Of a DNA stretch of 41,761 nt, positions 8,244 through 15,948 are shown piece by piece. The stretch lies in the NCBI GenBank assembly GCA_964549595.1, contig CAZJWK010000013.1, positions 1 through 41,761 of the forward strand. The letters run 5' to 3'. The notes under the pieces are model-generated. The model worked only from the letters and a program-made list of their open reading frames with translations, made no database searches and had not been told where the DNA came from. Numbering within the stretch: position 1 is the stretch's first letter; every line of letters starts with the position of its first letter. The translations under genes were made by a program, and so were the position numbers. Source of the stretch: CAZQQN01 sp964549595 (GTDB lineage Bacteria > Bacteroidota > Bacteroidia > CAILMK01 > CAYYUA01).

Positions 8244-10034
8244 ATGAAACTCGAACAGGAAATCCAGAATAATACTATAAATGCTTTCAAGGAATTATAC
8301 GATGCTGACATTGGACCTTCTGAAGTCCAGGTAGAATCCACCAGGAAAGAGTTTGAAGGGGACCGGACAGTTATTGTCTTCCCATTGCTGAAATATAGCC
8401 GTAAAAAACCTGAAGAAACGGGGAAAGCGGTTGGTGAGTATTTGGTCAAAAACCTTGACTTCATTGAGTCTTATGAAGTGATCAAAGGGTTTGTAAACCT
8501 TACCATTCACAAAAATTTTTGGCAACATTTTCTGGATGCAGCCAATAAGGAGGCAGCAGTACGTATTGCTCAACATGAGGAGCCCCAAACCATCATGGTG
8601 GAATACTCCTCTCCAAACACCAATAAACCGCAACATTTGGGGCACATCAGGAATAATTTATTGGGGTACAGCATTTCGGAAATTCTTAAAGCCAGGGGTC
8701 ATCAAGTAATAAAAGCGAACTTGATCAATGACCGAGGGATTCACATCTGCAAATCCATGATAGCCTGGATGAAATTTGGTGAGGAGGAAACACCGGAAAG
8801 TTCTGGCATGAAGGGAGATCAGTTAGTCGGAAAATATTATGTCAAATTCGATGAAGCCTACCAACAGGAAATAGAAACCTTGGTTCATCAGGGGTCAAGC
8901 CCTGAAGAAGCCAAACAGGAAGCCCCAATTCTGAAAGAAGCACAGGAATTACTGAGAAAATGGGAGCAAGGAGATGAAAAGGTATATGAAATATGGCAAA
9001 TGATGAACCAATGGGTTTACGAGGGGTTTGAAAAAACTTATCAACGGTTGGGCGTAAATTTTGATCAATATTACTACGAATCGAACACCTACAAACTTGG
9101 TAAAAACCTTATTGATGAAGGGCTTGACAAAGGGGTTTTTTATAAAAAGAACGATGGCTCAGTTTGGGTGGATCTCACCGATGAGGGATTAGACGAAAAA
9201 CTTGTGCTTCGCAGTGATGGTACTGCTGTTTATATTACGCAGGATCTGGGAACAGCACAACTCAAATATGACGATTACCAGCTTGACCAATCCATTTATG
9301 TGGTAGGTAACGAACAGGATTATCATTTCCAGGTTCTGGGCTTAATCCTTAAAAAATTGGGTAAAACTTATGCAGAGGGAATTTACCACCTTTCCTACGG
9401 AATGGTGGATCTCCCCTCCGGGAAAATGAAATCCCGCGAAGGAACGGTAGTAGATGCAGATGAACTCATGGAAGAAATGGAAAAAACGGCTAAAAACCAT
9501 GCTGATGAAAATGCCAAATTAGCTGACTTACCTGATCAGGAAAAGGAAAAATTATACCATGAAATAGGGTTAGGAGCCTTAAAATATTTCATCCTGAAAA
9601 CGGAACCCAAGAAAAGAATGCTTTTTGACCCCGAAGCCTCAATTGATTTTCAGGGGGATACGGGTCCTTTTTTGCAATACACCCATGCACGGATACGGTC
9701 TGTCATGCGCAAAGCTGCTGAGCAATACCGGCTGGATCATCTTCAAATCCCGGAAGACGTTCCACTCCAAAGCATTGAAAAAGCTTTAATCAAACAGCTT
9801 TATAAGCTTGATGACCATGTAGCCGATGCAGAGAAAAACATGGCCCCTTCTATCCTGACGGATTACGCTTTCGAACTTGCCAGGACCTTCAATAAATTTT
9901 ACCATGAATGCCCAATCCTGGGAAATGTAGAGCAAAATGTGCAAGTATTCCGATTGGTTCTGGCATACACAGTTGGACGTTATTTAGCCAAAAGCATGGC
10001 TTTGCTGGGTATTCACGCCCCTGAAAGAATGTGA
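8244..10034 (+). CDS. argS: Arginyl-tRNA synthetase
   Basis: ArgRS charges tRNA-Arg in the cytoplasm. The 596-residue protein has the N-terminal additional domain (about 1-110), then the class I signature SSPNTNKPQHLGHIRNN with HLGH at 131-134. It has the conserved DRGIH segment, the GKMKSREGTVV loop in the KMSKS position, and the C-terminal anticodon-binding domain with QYTHARIRSV and FNKFYHECPIL. It ends ...ALLGIHAPERM, typical of the family. It is preceded by its own promoter box and is convergent with rlmN, with only 31 bp between the stops. Confidence 0.97.
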   Translation: MKLEQEIQNNTINAFKELYDADIGPSEVQVESTRKEFEGDRTVIVFPLLKYSRKKPEETGKAVGEYLVKNLDFIESYEVIKGFVNLTIHKNFWQHFLDAANKEAAVRIAQHEEPQTIMVEYSSPNTNKPQHLGHIRNNLLGYSISEILKARGHQVIKANLINDRGIHICKSMIAWMKFGEEETPESSGMKGDQLVGKYYVKFDEAYQQEIETLVHQGSSPEEAKQEAPILKEAQELLRKWEQGDEKVYEIWQMMNQWVYEGFEKTYQRLGVNFDQYYYESNTYKLGKNLIDEGLDKGVFYKKNDGSVWVDLTDEGLDEKLVLRSDGTAVYITQDLGTAQLKYDDYQLDQSIYVVGNEQDYHFQVLGLILKKLGKTYAEGIYHLSYGMVDLPSGKMKSREGTVVDADELMEEMEKTAKNHADENAKLADLPDQEKEKLYHEIGLGALKYFILKTEPKKRMLFDPEASIDFQGDTGPFLQYTHARIRSVMRKAAEQYRLDHLQIPEDVPLQSIEKALIKQLYKLDDHVADAEKNMAPSILTDYAFELARTFNKFYHECPILGNVEQNVQVFRLVLAYTVGRYLAKSMALLGIHAPERM

Positions 10035-10065
10035 TTTTCAACAAAAAGGGTTCCGGTTAGAACAC

Positions 10066-11136
10066 TCAAGCATTTCCTGCTACCGGTTCGTTTTTATTGG
10101 CAAGTTGCCCGCAAGCGGCATCCACATCCTTTCCTCTGCTCCTCCTCAAACTAACCGTAAGTCCGCAAGAAGCCAAATAAGCCATAAACCTTTCAGTATC
10201 GGATTCCGCTGAACGCTCAAATTGGCTACCCTCCACCGGGTTGTACTCGATCAGGTTAACCTTACAAGGAGTAGCTTTACAAAATTTTGCCAAAGCTTTG
10301 GCATCATCAGGTGTATCATTGAAACCCCGTAAGAGGGTGTATTCATAGGTAACCGGTATTTTGGTCTGTTGATAAAAATACCGAACGGCGTCCTTCAGGT
10401 CATCCAAATTATTGCTTTCGGTAATGGGCATGACTTGCCTACGTTTTTCCTCATCCGCCACGTGAAGAGAAAGTGCGAAGTTGACTCTTAACTGTTCATC
10501 GGCTAATTTTCTGATCATCTTGGCTACACCAACCGTTGAAACCGTTATCCTTTTGGGAGCCATGCCCATACCGTTATTGCTTGTAATCCGGTGGATGGAA
10601 GCGACCACATTTTTATAGTTGAGCAATGGTTCACCCATTCCCATATAAACAATATTGGTAAGGGGCTGACCATAAAGGGCTTTGCTTTGCTCATTAATCA
10701 AATAGGCTTGGTCATAAATTTCATCAAATTGAATATTGCGTTTCAGCGGAATGGTTCCGGTGGCACAAAACCGGCAGGACAAACTACAGCCCACCTGGGA
10801 TGAAATGCAGGCAGTATACCTGCCGTTGGCAGGTATCAAAACGCCTTCAACGAAATGCCCATCATGTAGCTTAAAGCCAAATTTTACCGTACCATCCTCA
10901 CTTTGGAATTGACTTTCCAAAGTAATGGGATGCAGCACGAATTCAGCTTTTAATCGTTCTCTTAAGTCCTTTGAAAGGTTGGACATATCATCAAAAGAAC
11001 CCGCACCTTTAGTCCAGATCCATTCATAAACTTGTTCCGCCCGAAAAGACTTTTCACCCCAGGAGTCCATCAGATGCCTGATTTCCTTTTGGGATAGATG
11101 GCGGATATTCGTCATTTCCTTTTGGGTTTTTTGCAT
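10066..11136 (-). CDS. rlmN: 23S rRNA (adenine2503-C2)-methyltransferase RlmN
   Basis: A radical-SAM enzyme that methylates C2 of A2503 in 23S rRNA and of A37 in some tRNAs. The radical-SAM cluster motif is CSLSCRFCATG. The methyl-carrying cysteines of the family are present in TACISSQVGC and near the C-terminus in VDAACGQLA. Other hallmarks are VYMGMGEPLLNY, ITVSTVGV and LSLHVADEEKR. I use the ATG at 11136 (about 356 residues) because the earlier in-frame TTG at 11163 lies in a TATTTTTG promoter box. A second ATG at 11115 is also possible. Confidence 0.95.
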   Translation of the reverse strand: MQKTQKEMTNIRHLSQKEIRHLMDSWGEKSFRAEQVYEWIWTKGAGSFDDMSNLSKDLRERLKAEFVLHPITLESQFQSEDGTVKFGFKLHDGHFVEGVLIPANGRYTACISSQVGCSLSCRFCATGTIPLKRNIQFDEIYDQAYLINEQSKALYGQPLTNIVYMGMGEPLLNYKNVVASIHRITSNNGMGMAPKRITVSTVGVAKMIRKLADEQLRVNFALSLHVADEEKRRQVMPITESNNLDDLKDAVRYFYQQTKIPVTYEYTLLRGFNDTPDDAKALAKFCKATPCKVNLIEYNPVEGSQFERSAESDTERFMAYLASCGLTVSLRRSRGKDVDAACGQLANKNEPVAGNA

Positions 11137-11160
11137 TAGGTTTTTCCCTTTACCCTTTTC

Positions 11161-11168
11161 CAAAAATA
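11161..11168 (-). promoter_or_regulatory. -7 box of rlmN (TATTTTTG)
   Basis: Read on the minus strand, TATTTTTG fits TANNTTTG and lies 24 bases before the rlmN ATG at 11136. It excludes the in-frame TTG that overlaps it. Confidence 0.45.
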
Positions 11169-11288
11169 CTCAGCAAAAAAAGGTTTCTCCATCACTTAAA
11201 ATTAGGCTTAGTTTTTGAATTTAAAATTGCTTAATTAAACGGACGCATTATTTTTCCTAAATTAGTGCCTGCCTAAAAAATTAAAGCT

Positions 11289-12017
11289 ATGATCACATTT
11301 TTGTTAACCATCACCTCTGCTTTGACTATTGGTTTAACCCCTTTACCCGAAAGTGCCCAAAAAGGGAATTCCGACAAAGTCATTGAAACTCCACAGGATA
11401 TTGCGAACAAAAAACTCGTTAAGGGTTTAAAACAAGCTTTGGAAAAAGGAGCAAAGAAGGCTGTGGAAGAGCTTAATCAGAAGAATGGCTACTTTAAAGA
11501 CGAACTCGTTAAAATTCCATTTCCTCCCAAAGCCAAAAAAATGGAAGATAAGCTACGAAGCAACGGCTTCAATAGCTTGGTAGACAAATTGATCAAAAAG
11601 ATAAACCGGGCTGCGGAAGACGCTTCCGAAAAAGCCCAGCCTATTTTTATCGATGCCATCAAAAATATGAGTGTTCAGGATGCCGCTTCTATTCTAAAAG
11701 GTTCTGATTCCGCAGCTACGCATTATTTCAGAGAGAATACCTATCAGCAACTATTCAAAGCATTTAAGCCGGACATTCAAAAAAGCCTTGAGAAAGTAGG
11801 CGCTCAGGGTTTATGGAAAAAAGTGTCAAAAACTTATAATAGCATAAGTTTGATGTCAGATCCCATTGAAACAGACCTTGCCGCATACACAACCAGAAAA
11901 GCCCTGGATGGTCTGTTTCTGAAAATCAAAAAAGAAGAAAAGAAAATTAGGAAAGATCCCGTAGCTCGTACCACCGAAGTGCTCAAAGATGTTTTCGGAA
12001 AATTGGGCGGAGGCTGA
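11289..12017 (+). CDS. DUF4197 family exported protein
   Basis: A 242-residue protein with an N-terminal hydrophobic segment that looks like a signal peptide, so probably periplasmic. The body matches the DUF4197 pattern: GLKQALEKGAKKAVEELNQKNGY, then KIPFPPKAKKMEDKLR, then NRAAEDASEKAQPIFIDAI and DAASILKGSDSAATHYFRE. The YFRE-type segment is strongly conserved in the family. DUF4197 proteins have no established function. The protein is lysine-rich and predicted to be largely helical. It stands alone, divergent from rlmN, and is followed by a non-coding stretch with a tandem repeat. Confidence 0.85.
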   Translation: MITFLLTITSALTIGLTPLPESAQKGNSDKVIETPQDIANKKLVKGLKQALEKGAKKAVEELNQKNGYFKDELVKIPFPPKAKKMEDKLRSNGFNSLVDKLIKKINRAAEDASEKAQPIFIDAIKNMSVQDAASILKGSDSAATHYFRENTYQQLFKAFKPDIQKSLEKVGAQGLWKKVSKTYNSISLMSDPIETDLAAYTTRKALDGLFLKIKKEEKKIRKDPVARTTEVLKDVFGKLGGG

Positions 12018-12030
12018 TTCCTTGTTTATA

Positions 12031-12270
12031 GGTTCTACCAAGAATCTAATGGAAATCTTTTTAAGAAGTTTTGATTTAATAATAAAACGCCTATTTAAGT
12101 TGAGAACCTGTAATTGAGGGGGTGGAGCCGTGCTCTTCTATTCATTTTTTGGTTCTACCATGAATTTTGTGGAAAAGATTTTAAGAAGTTTTGATTGAGT
12201 AATAAAAAGTCTGCTTAAATTGAGAATCTGTAATTGAGGAGCTGGGCCGAGCCCTTCTTTTGAATTTTTT
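12031..12270. repeat. Two tandem copies of a 120-bp intergenic repeat
   Basis: Copy 1 is 12031-12150 and copy 2 is 12151-12270. Both start with GGTTCTACCA and end in ATTTTTT. They share TTAAGAAGTTTTGATT and CTGTAATTGAGG, and the identity is roughly three quarters. Each contains a small hairpin at the same relative place: GAGC-CGT-GCTC in copy 1 and GGGC-CGA-GCCC in copy 2. The A-to-G and T-to-C changes keep the stem paired, which hints at a selected RNA structure. Confidence 0.8.
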
Positions 12271-12557
12271 GGGGCACCCGTCTTTAAAACAGCTTTAGGA
12301 AGCGTGGGGACGGTGTATGCCTATTCAGAAAGTGCCTACGGCCTTTGGGGAGATGGGTGAATCAAATGACGCACTTCTTTGAACAATTCCTTTCCTTCAA
12401 AAAATTGAACCTTCCTCCACTTTGCTCATAAAATATTGCCATCCGATTCAGTAATTCCCGTAAGCCAAGCTTTAAGGAAAAAGATCATCCTAATACTAAA
12501 AAACGCGTTTAAAACCTGCTTTTAGAAATAATCCATATGGCCGAAAGCCAAAGTGTC

Positions 12558-12590
12558 ATTGTGTCCAATTGCTTTTAAACCATAAATTTG
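12558..12590 (+). promoter_or_regulatory. Promoter of the NSS transporter gene
   Basis: ATTG at 12558-12561, a 21-base spacer, then TAAATTTG at 12583-12590 approximates the Bacteroidota TTTG/TANNTTTG promoter. The ATG follows at 12615. Confidence 0.5.
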
Positions 12591-12614
12591 CATTTTAACC
12601 AAAAAAGGTATTCC

Positions 12615-14003
12615 ATGGCACAAAAAACCCGCGGATCCTTTTCCGGCCGGATTGGTTTTATTGCAGCCGCAGCCGGATCAGCAGTAGGACTGGGTAACAT
12701 ATGGAAATTTCCATACGAAGTAGGAGCCAACGGGGGTGCAGCCTTTCTGCTTATTTATTTGTTTTGCATTTTCATCATCTGTATGCCGATTATGGTTGCT
12801 GAAATTGCCGTTGGCCGACATGCCCAACTAAATCCCCATGGTTCCTACAAATTTATTGGGGGTAAGAATTGGGGCATTATCGGGACCATTGGTATTATAG
12901 TGGGAATCATGATTTTGTCCTTCTACAACGTGGTTGCCGGATGGGCATTTGGGTATTTTATACAAACTTCATTCGGGGACTTGCTAAGCCATTCTGATTT
13001 TCCGTCCCATTTTGAGCAATATACGGCTAACATCGGGGATAATTTTATCTACTCGTTGGCATTTATGGCTTTAACGGCTTTCATCGTTTCCGGAGGTGTT
13101 AGGAAGGGGATTGAGCGTTGGACCAAAATTCTTATGCCCCTGCTTTTAATCCTTATCGTAGGCTTGATCGCTTATGGCTTAACCCTGGAAAATGCGATGA
13201 AGGGCATTGAATTTTACCTTGTACCTGAATTGGACCAAATTAATACCAATACCTTTTTTTCAGCCCTTTCCCAGTCTTTCTTTTCCCTTTCTCTGGGAAT
13301 GGGAGCTATTATAACATATGGTTCTTATTTCAATAAAGAAGACAACATCGTAAGCTCAGCAGCCATGGTTACTACCACCGATATGCTGATCGCATTTCTT
13401 TCAGGTTTGTTGGTTTTTCCATTGGTTTTTTTCCAGGGGATTGAGCCAACCCAGGGACCAGGCTTAGTATTTGTAACCATGCCTTCCATCTTTAACCAAA
13501 TGGGGGCTATAGGTCCTTTCATCGGAGGGGCATTTTTTCTTTTACTTTGTTTTGCAGCTTTAACCTCCACCGTTTCCTTGTTGGAAGTGCCGGTAGCTTA
13601 TCTAACTGATGAATTCAAAATCAGCCGTAAACCAGCCGTGATTGGTCTGGCTACTTTGGTTTTTATCCTTGGTTTGCCAAGTATGTTAGGAAATGGTGCT
13701 GTGGAGGGCTTTACCCAATTTGCCTCTTTCGGGGGCAATAGCCATACCTTTATGGAAGTACTCATAACAATATTTTCAGACATCGGCTTACCTTTTGGCG
13801 GATTAATGATCTCTTTGTTTGTTGCTTACAAATGGAAAATGACCAATTTTGCCAGTGAAATTGAACATGGCCATCCGCATTTCAGAGGAACCATTGAACA
13901 AAAATTTGTTACGGTGATGCTTGGTTTTATCAGCCCACTTGTAGTGGCTACCATTCTTTTAACTACTATCCTGGAGCAATTTTTCGGGATTACCATTTTT
14001 TAA
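12615..14003 (+). CDS. Sodium-dependent transporter, NSS (SNF) family
   Basis: A 462-residue inner-membrane sodium symporter of the neurotransmitter:sodium symporter family, which takes up amino acids or related solutes. The first membrane helix carries the signature GFIAAAAGSAVGLGNIWKFP with the unwound sodium/substrate site. This is followed by about ten further hydrophobic segments, including SFFSLSLGMGAIITYGSY (TM6 region) and the TM8-like FAALTSTVSLLEVPVAY. Substrate cannot be read from the sequence. The ATG at 12615 is chosen because the earlier in-frame TTG at 12588 lies in the promoter. A structured intergenic element follows. Confidence 0.93.
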   Translation: MAQKTRGSFSGRIGFIAAAAGSAVGLGNIWKFPYEVGANGGAAFLLIYLFCIFIICMPIMVAEIAVGRHAQLNPHGSYKFIGGKNWGIIGTIGIIVGIMILSFYNVVAGWAFGYFIQTSFGDLLSHSDFPSHFEQYTANIGDNFIYSLAFMALTAFIVSGGVRKGIERWTKILMPLLLILIVGLIAYGLTLENAMKGIEFYLVPELDQINTNTFFSALSQSFFSLSLGMGAIITYGSYFNKEDNIVSSAAMVTTTDMLIAFLSGLLVFPLVFFQGIEPTQGPGLVFVTMPSIFNQMGAIGPFIGGAFFLLLCFAALTSTVSLLEVPVAYLTDEFKISRKPAVIGLATLVFILGLPSMLGNGAVEGFTQFASFGGNSHTFMEVLITIFSDIGLPFGGLMISLFVAYKWKMTNFASEIEHGHPHFRGTIEQKFVTVMLGFISPLVVATILLTTILEQFFGITIF

Positions 14004-14029
14004 TACGCCAAACGCTTTAAAGGAAAAGG

Positions 14030-14078
14030 TTATCGCGGGAAACCCCTCTAATTTAAAGCTGTTAGGGGTCAGCGATAA
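14030..14078 (+). other. Nested stem-loop between transporter and sulfotransferase genes
   Basis: An outer stem, TTATCGC (14030-14036) with GCGATAA (14072-14078), encloses an inner stem, ACCCCT (14042-14047) with AGGGGT (14064-14069). No T-run follows at once, so it is either a weak terminator or a structured 3'/5' UTR. Confidence 0.4.
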
Positions 14079-14102
14079 GGTTTTAATGCTTAAGCTTTTT
14101 TC

Positions 14103-15011
14103 ATGACAAAACAGAATAAGCCGGAAGTATTACTGTTAGGTGGACAAAAATGTGCAACGTCCTGGCTTTACAGGTGTTTAAGGGAACATCCTGATATATT
14201 TGTCCCCTCTCAGAAAAGGGATAGCTTACCATTAGGACATACTTATTACGAAGAAAATGGAATTCACAAGTATTTCGAGCCTTTTGACCAAGCTCAGGAA
14301 GGGCAAATCATTGCGGATAGCGCGGTTAGCTACCTATATACGCCGGAAAGTCCAGAGGCCATCAAAGCACATATCCCGGACTGTCGTTTTATTGTTATGT
14401 TTAGGGACCCTATTGAAAGGGCCATTTCTGCCTTTTTTTGGTCTTACCGAAACAACACGCTTCCTTTTTCTTCCGTAAAGGAAGCACTTAAAAATGACCT
14501 TAAGCATCAAAATCCGCAAAACAATTACCAACTACTTGAGAAAAGCCTCTACTATAAATATTTAAAAAATTACCTGACTTTATTCGACTCATCCCGGTTT
14601 TTGTTTATCTTGTTCGATGCCGTGAATCAAGAGCCCGAAAACATTTTGAAAACCACCTATGAATTCTGCGGTGTAGATAGTTCATTTAAACCAGAAAGCC
14701 TCCATACAAAGCCCAAAAAAAGTGCTAAATCACAGCTCCTCAATTCCTTTGAAAGCCGGGTCAAAAAGGTTGTTCCCCAGCAAGGTAAGTTTTACAAAGC
14801 CATGAATTATGTTTTTTACCAACTCAACGAAAAATGGGGTGAAATGCAGGAACAAGAAAAAAAAGGTTCTGAAAAATACTTGCCTAATGACCTTAAGGAA
14901 CAACTCCGATCATTTTTTAACGCAGATACCGAAGCATTGATTGATCATTTGGAGCAATTGGACGAAGCGCAAGTGCTCTACAAAAAGTACCTTGACGGCT
15001 TAAAACCTTAA
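14103..15011 (+). CDS. Sulfotransferase family protein
   Basis: A 302-residue PAPS-dependent sulfotransferase. The 5'-phosphosulfate loop is LLGGQKCATSWLYRCL (about 11-26), and the 3'-phosphate-binding segment is FRDPIERAISAFFW, with conserved Arg and Ser. It has no signal peptide and no membrane helix, so it should act in the cytoplasm. The acceptor is unknown: a surface polysaccharide, lipid or small metabolite is possible. A second, divergent sulfotransferase is encoded at 40605. It is followed by an inverted repeat shared with the convergent DUF4249 gene. Confidence 0.85.
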   Translation: MTKQNKPEVLLLGGQKCATSWLYRCLREHPDIFVPSQKRDSLPLGHTYYEENGIHKYFEPFDQAQEGQIIADSAVSYLYTPESPEAIKAHIPDCRFIVMFRDPIERAISAFFWSYRNNTLPFSSVKEALKNDLKHQNPQNNYQLLEKSLYYKYLKNYLTLFDSSRFLFILFDAVNQEPENILKTTYEFCGVDSSFKPESLHTKPKKSAKSQLLNSFESRVKKVVPQQGKFYKAMNYVFYQLNEKWGEMQEQEKKGSEKYLPNDLKEQLRSFFNADTEALIDHLEQLDEAQVLYKKYLDGLKP

Positions 15012-15012
15012 T

Positions 15013-15050
15013 GTAAAAAACTTTCTTTCCCGGGAAAAGAAGTTGTTTTA
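15013..15050. terminator. Bidirectional terminator-like inverted repeat
   Basis: The inverted repeat AACTTTCTTTCCC / GGGAAAAGAAGTT (15019-15044) has two mismatches and is centred on CCCGGG. It is flanked by an A-run on the left and GTTTT on the right. It lies between convergent genes and could end transcription from both. Confidence 0.6.
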
Positions 15051-15066
15051 ACAAGTTACATTCCCT

Positions 15067-15945
15067 TTATGGCTTTAACCGTTTTTCCGTTTCATGGTAA
15101 CCAGCAAAAACCCCATAGCCATTCTCGACATTGCTATAGATCTGAACAGGCTCTCCCCTGAAAGGCCCAAGGGAATTTTCGTTAGAGGCCTGAAGGTTTA
15201 ATTTCTTTTTGTATTTGAAATAGGCCTTATTGACACTTCTCAATATTACCTTGCCTCTGTTTAGCAATTTGGACGAATCTCTTACACTGTTAAAATTAAT
15301 CGTTAGATCATAAGTTTTCCCGTTTATAAAGCCATCTTCCAGTAATACTACATTTTGGTTTACATTGAAGTCTACGGCAGGATCCCTGGATTCCACAGGA
15401 ATGCTTACAGGACTCCTTCGAGGCAATGAGGAATCAGGAGTTTTGATAAGCCTTATCTCATAAAAGTTGTTTCGAGAACCCGGATCCTTAAATTGTATGC
15501 TTACCCGATCTCTTTTATCTCCCTGATTATCAATAATTGCTTCCGAATTGTATTCAACTTCTTGTATCGGAACAGCCTTTGGGATCGTTGTTTTGGCGGA
15601 AATGGTTTCAAAGCCTTTCTTAGAAACCGTGAGTGTATAGGTTTTACCAGCTTTAAACTTTCGGCCGGTATCTCCGTAATAGCCATTCTTTAGGTAAGTA
15701 AACTGATTGATGGTATTGCCACCACCGGTAATTTTGATTTCAGCATTTTTAACACCCATTGACTTGGCTGCTTTCTCGATTGACCGGCTTTTCCCGACAA
15801 ACATAGTCAGCACTTGGTTAGGCACCAGGTAACCCTGAACCACTAACTTGGGTTCATGATCAGGCAATTCCACATCTTTTACATTTTCGGTGCAACCGGT
15901 TAAACAAATTACCAAAAGGAAAACCAATGGCTTTAAATAACGCAT
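15067..15945 (-). CDS. DUF4249 lipoprotein
   Basis: A 292-residue lipoprotein: the signal peptide MRYLKPLVFLLVICL ends with the lipobox LTGC. DUF4249 features include PKLVVQGYLVPNQ near the N-terminus, KAGKTYTLTVSKKGFETISA in an Ig-like region, and VEYNSE. The family is confined largely to Bacteroidota and is usually encoded beside a TonB-dependent receptor, as here: the receptor gene ends 3 bp upstream. An outer-membrane partner role like that of SusD-type lipoproteins is inferred but not shown. Confidence 0.85.
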   Translation of the reverse strand: MRYLKPLVFLLVICLTGCTENVKDVELPDHEPKLVVQGYLVPNQVLTMFVGKSRSIEKAAKSMGVKNAEIKITGGGNTINQFTYLKNGYYGDTGRKFKAGKTYTLTVSKKGFETISAKTTIPKAVPIQEVEYNSEAIIDNQGDKRDRVSIQFKDPGSRNNFYEIRLIKTPDSSLPRRSPVSIPVESRDPAVDFNVNQNVVLLEDGFINGKTYDLTINFNSVRDSSKLLNRGKVILRSVNKAYFKYKKKLNLQASNENSLGPFRGEPVQIYSNVENGYGVFAGYHETEKRLKP

Positions 15946-15948
15946 AAG

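Larger units (their letters stand above)
12018..12614. other. 0.6-kb non-coding stretch with tandem repeat and promoter
   Basis: No plausible gene is present in either direction. The left part (12031-12270) is a two-copy 120-bp direct repeat. The section 12271-12540 shows no feature I can name. The right end carries the promoter of the transporter gene. Confidence 0.6.
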
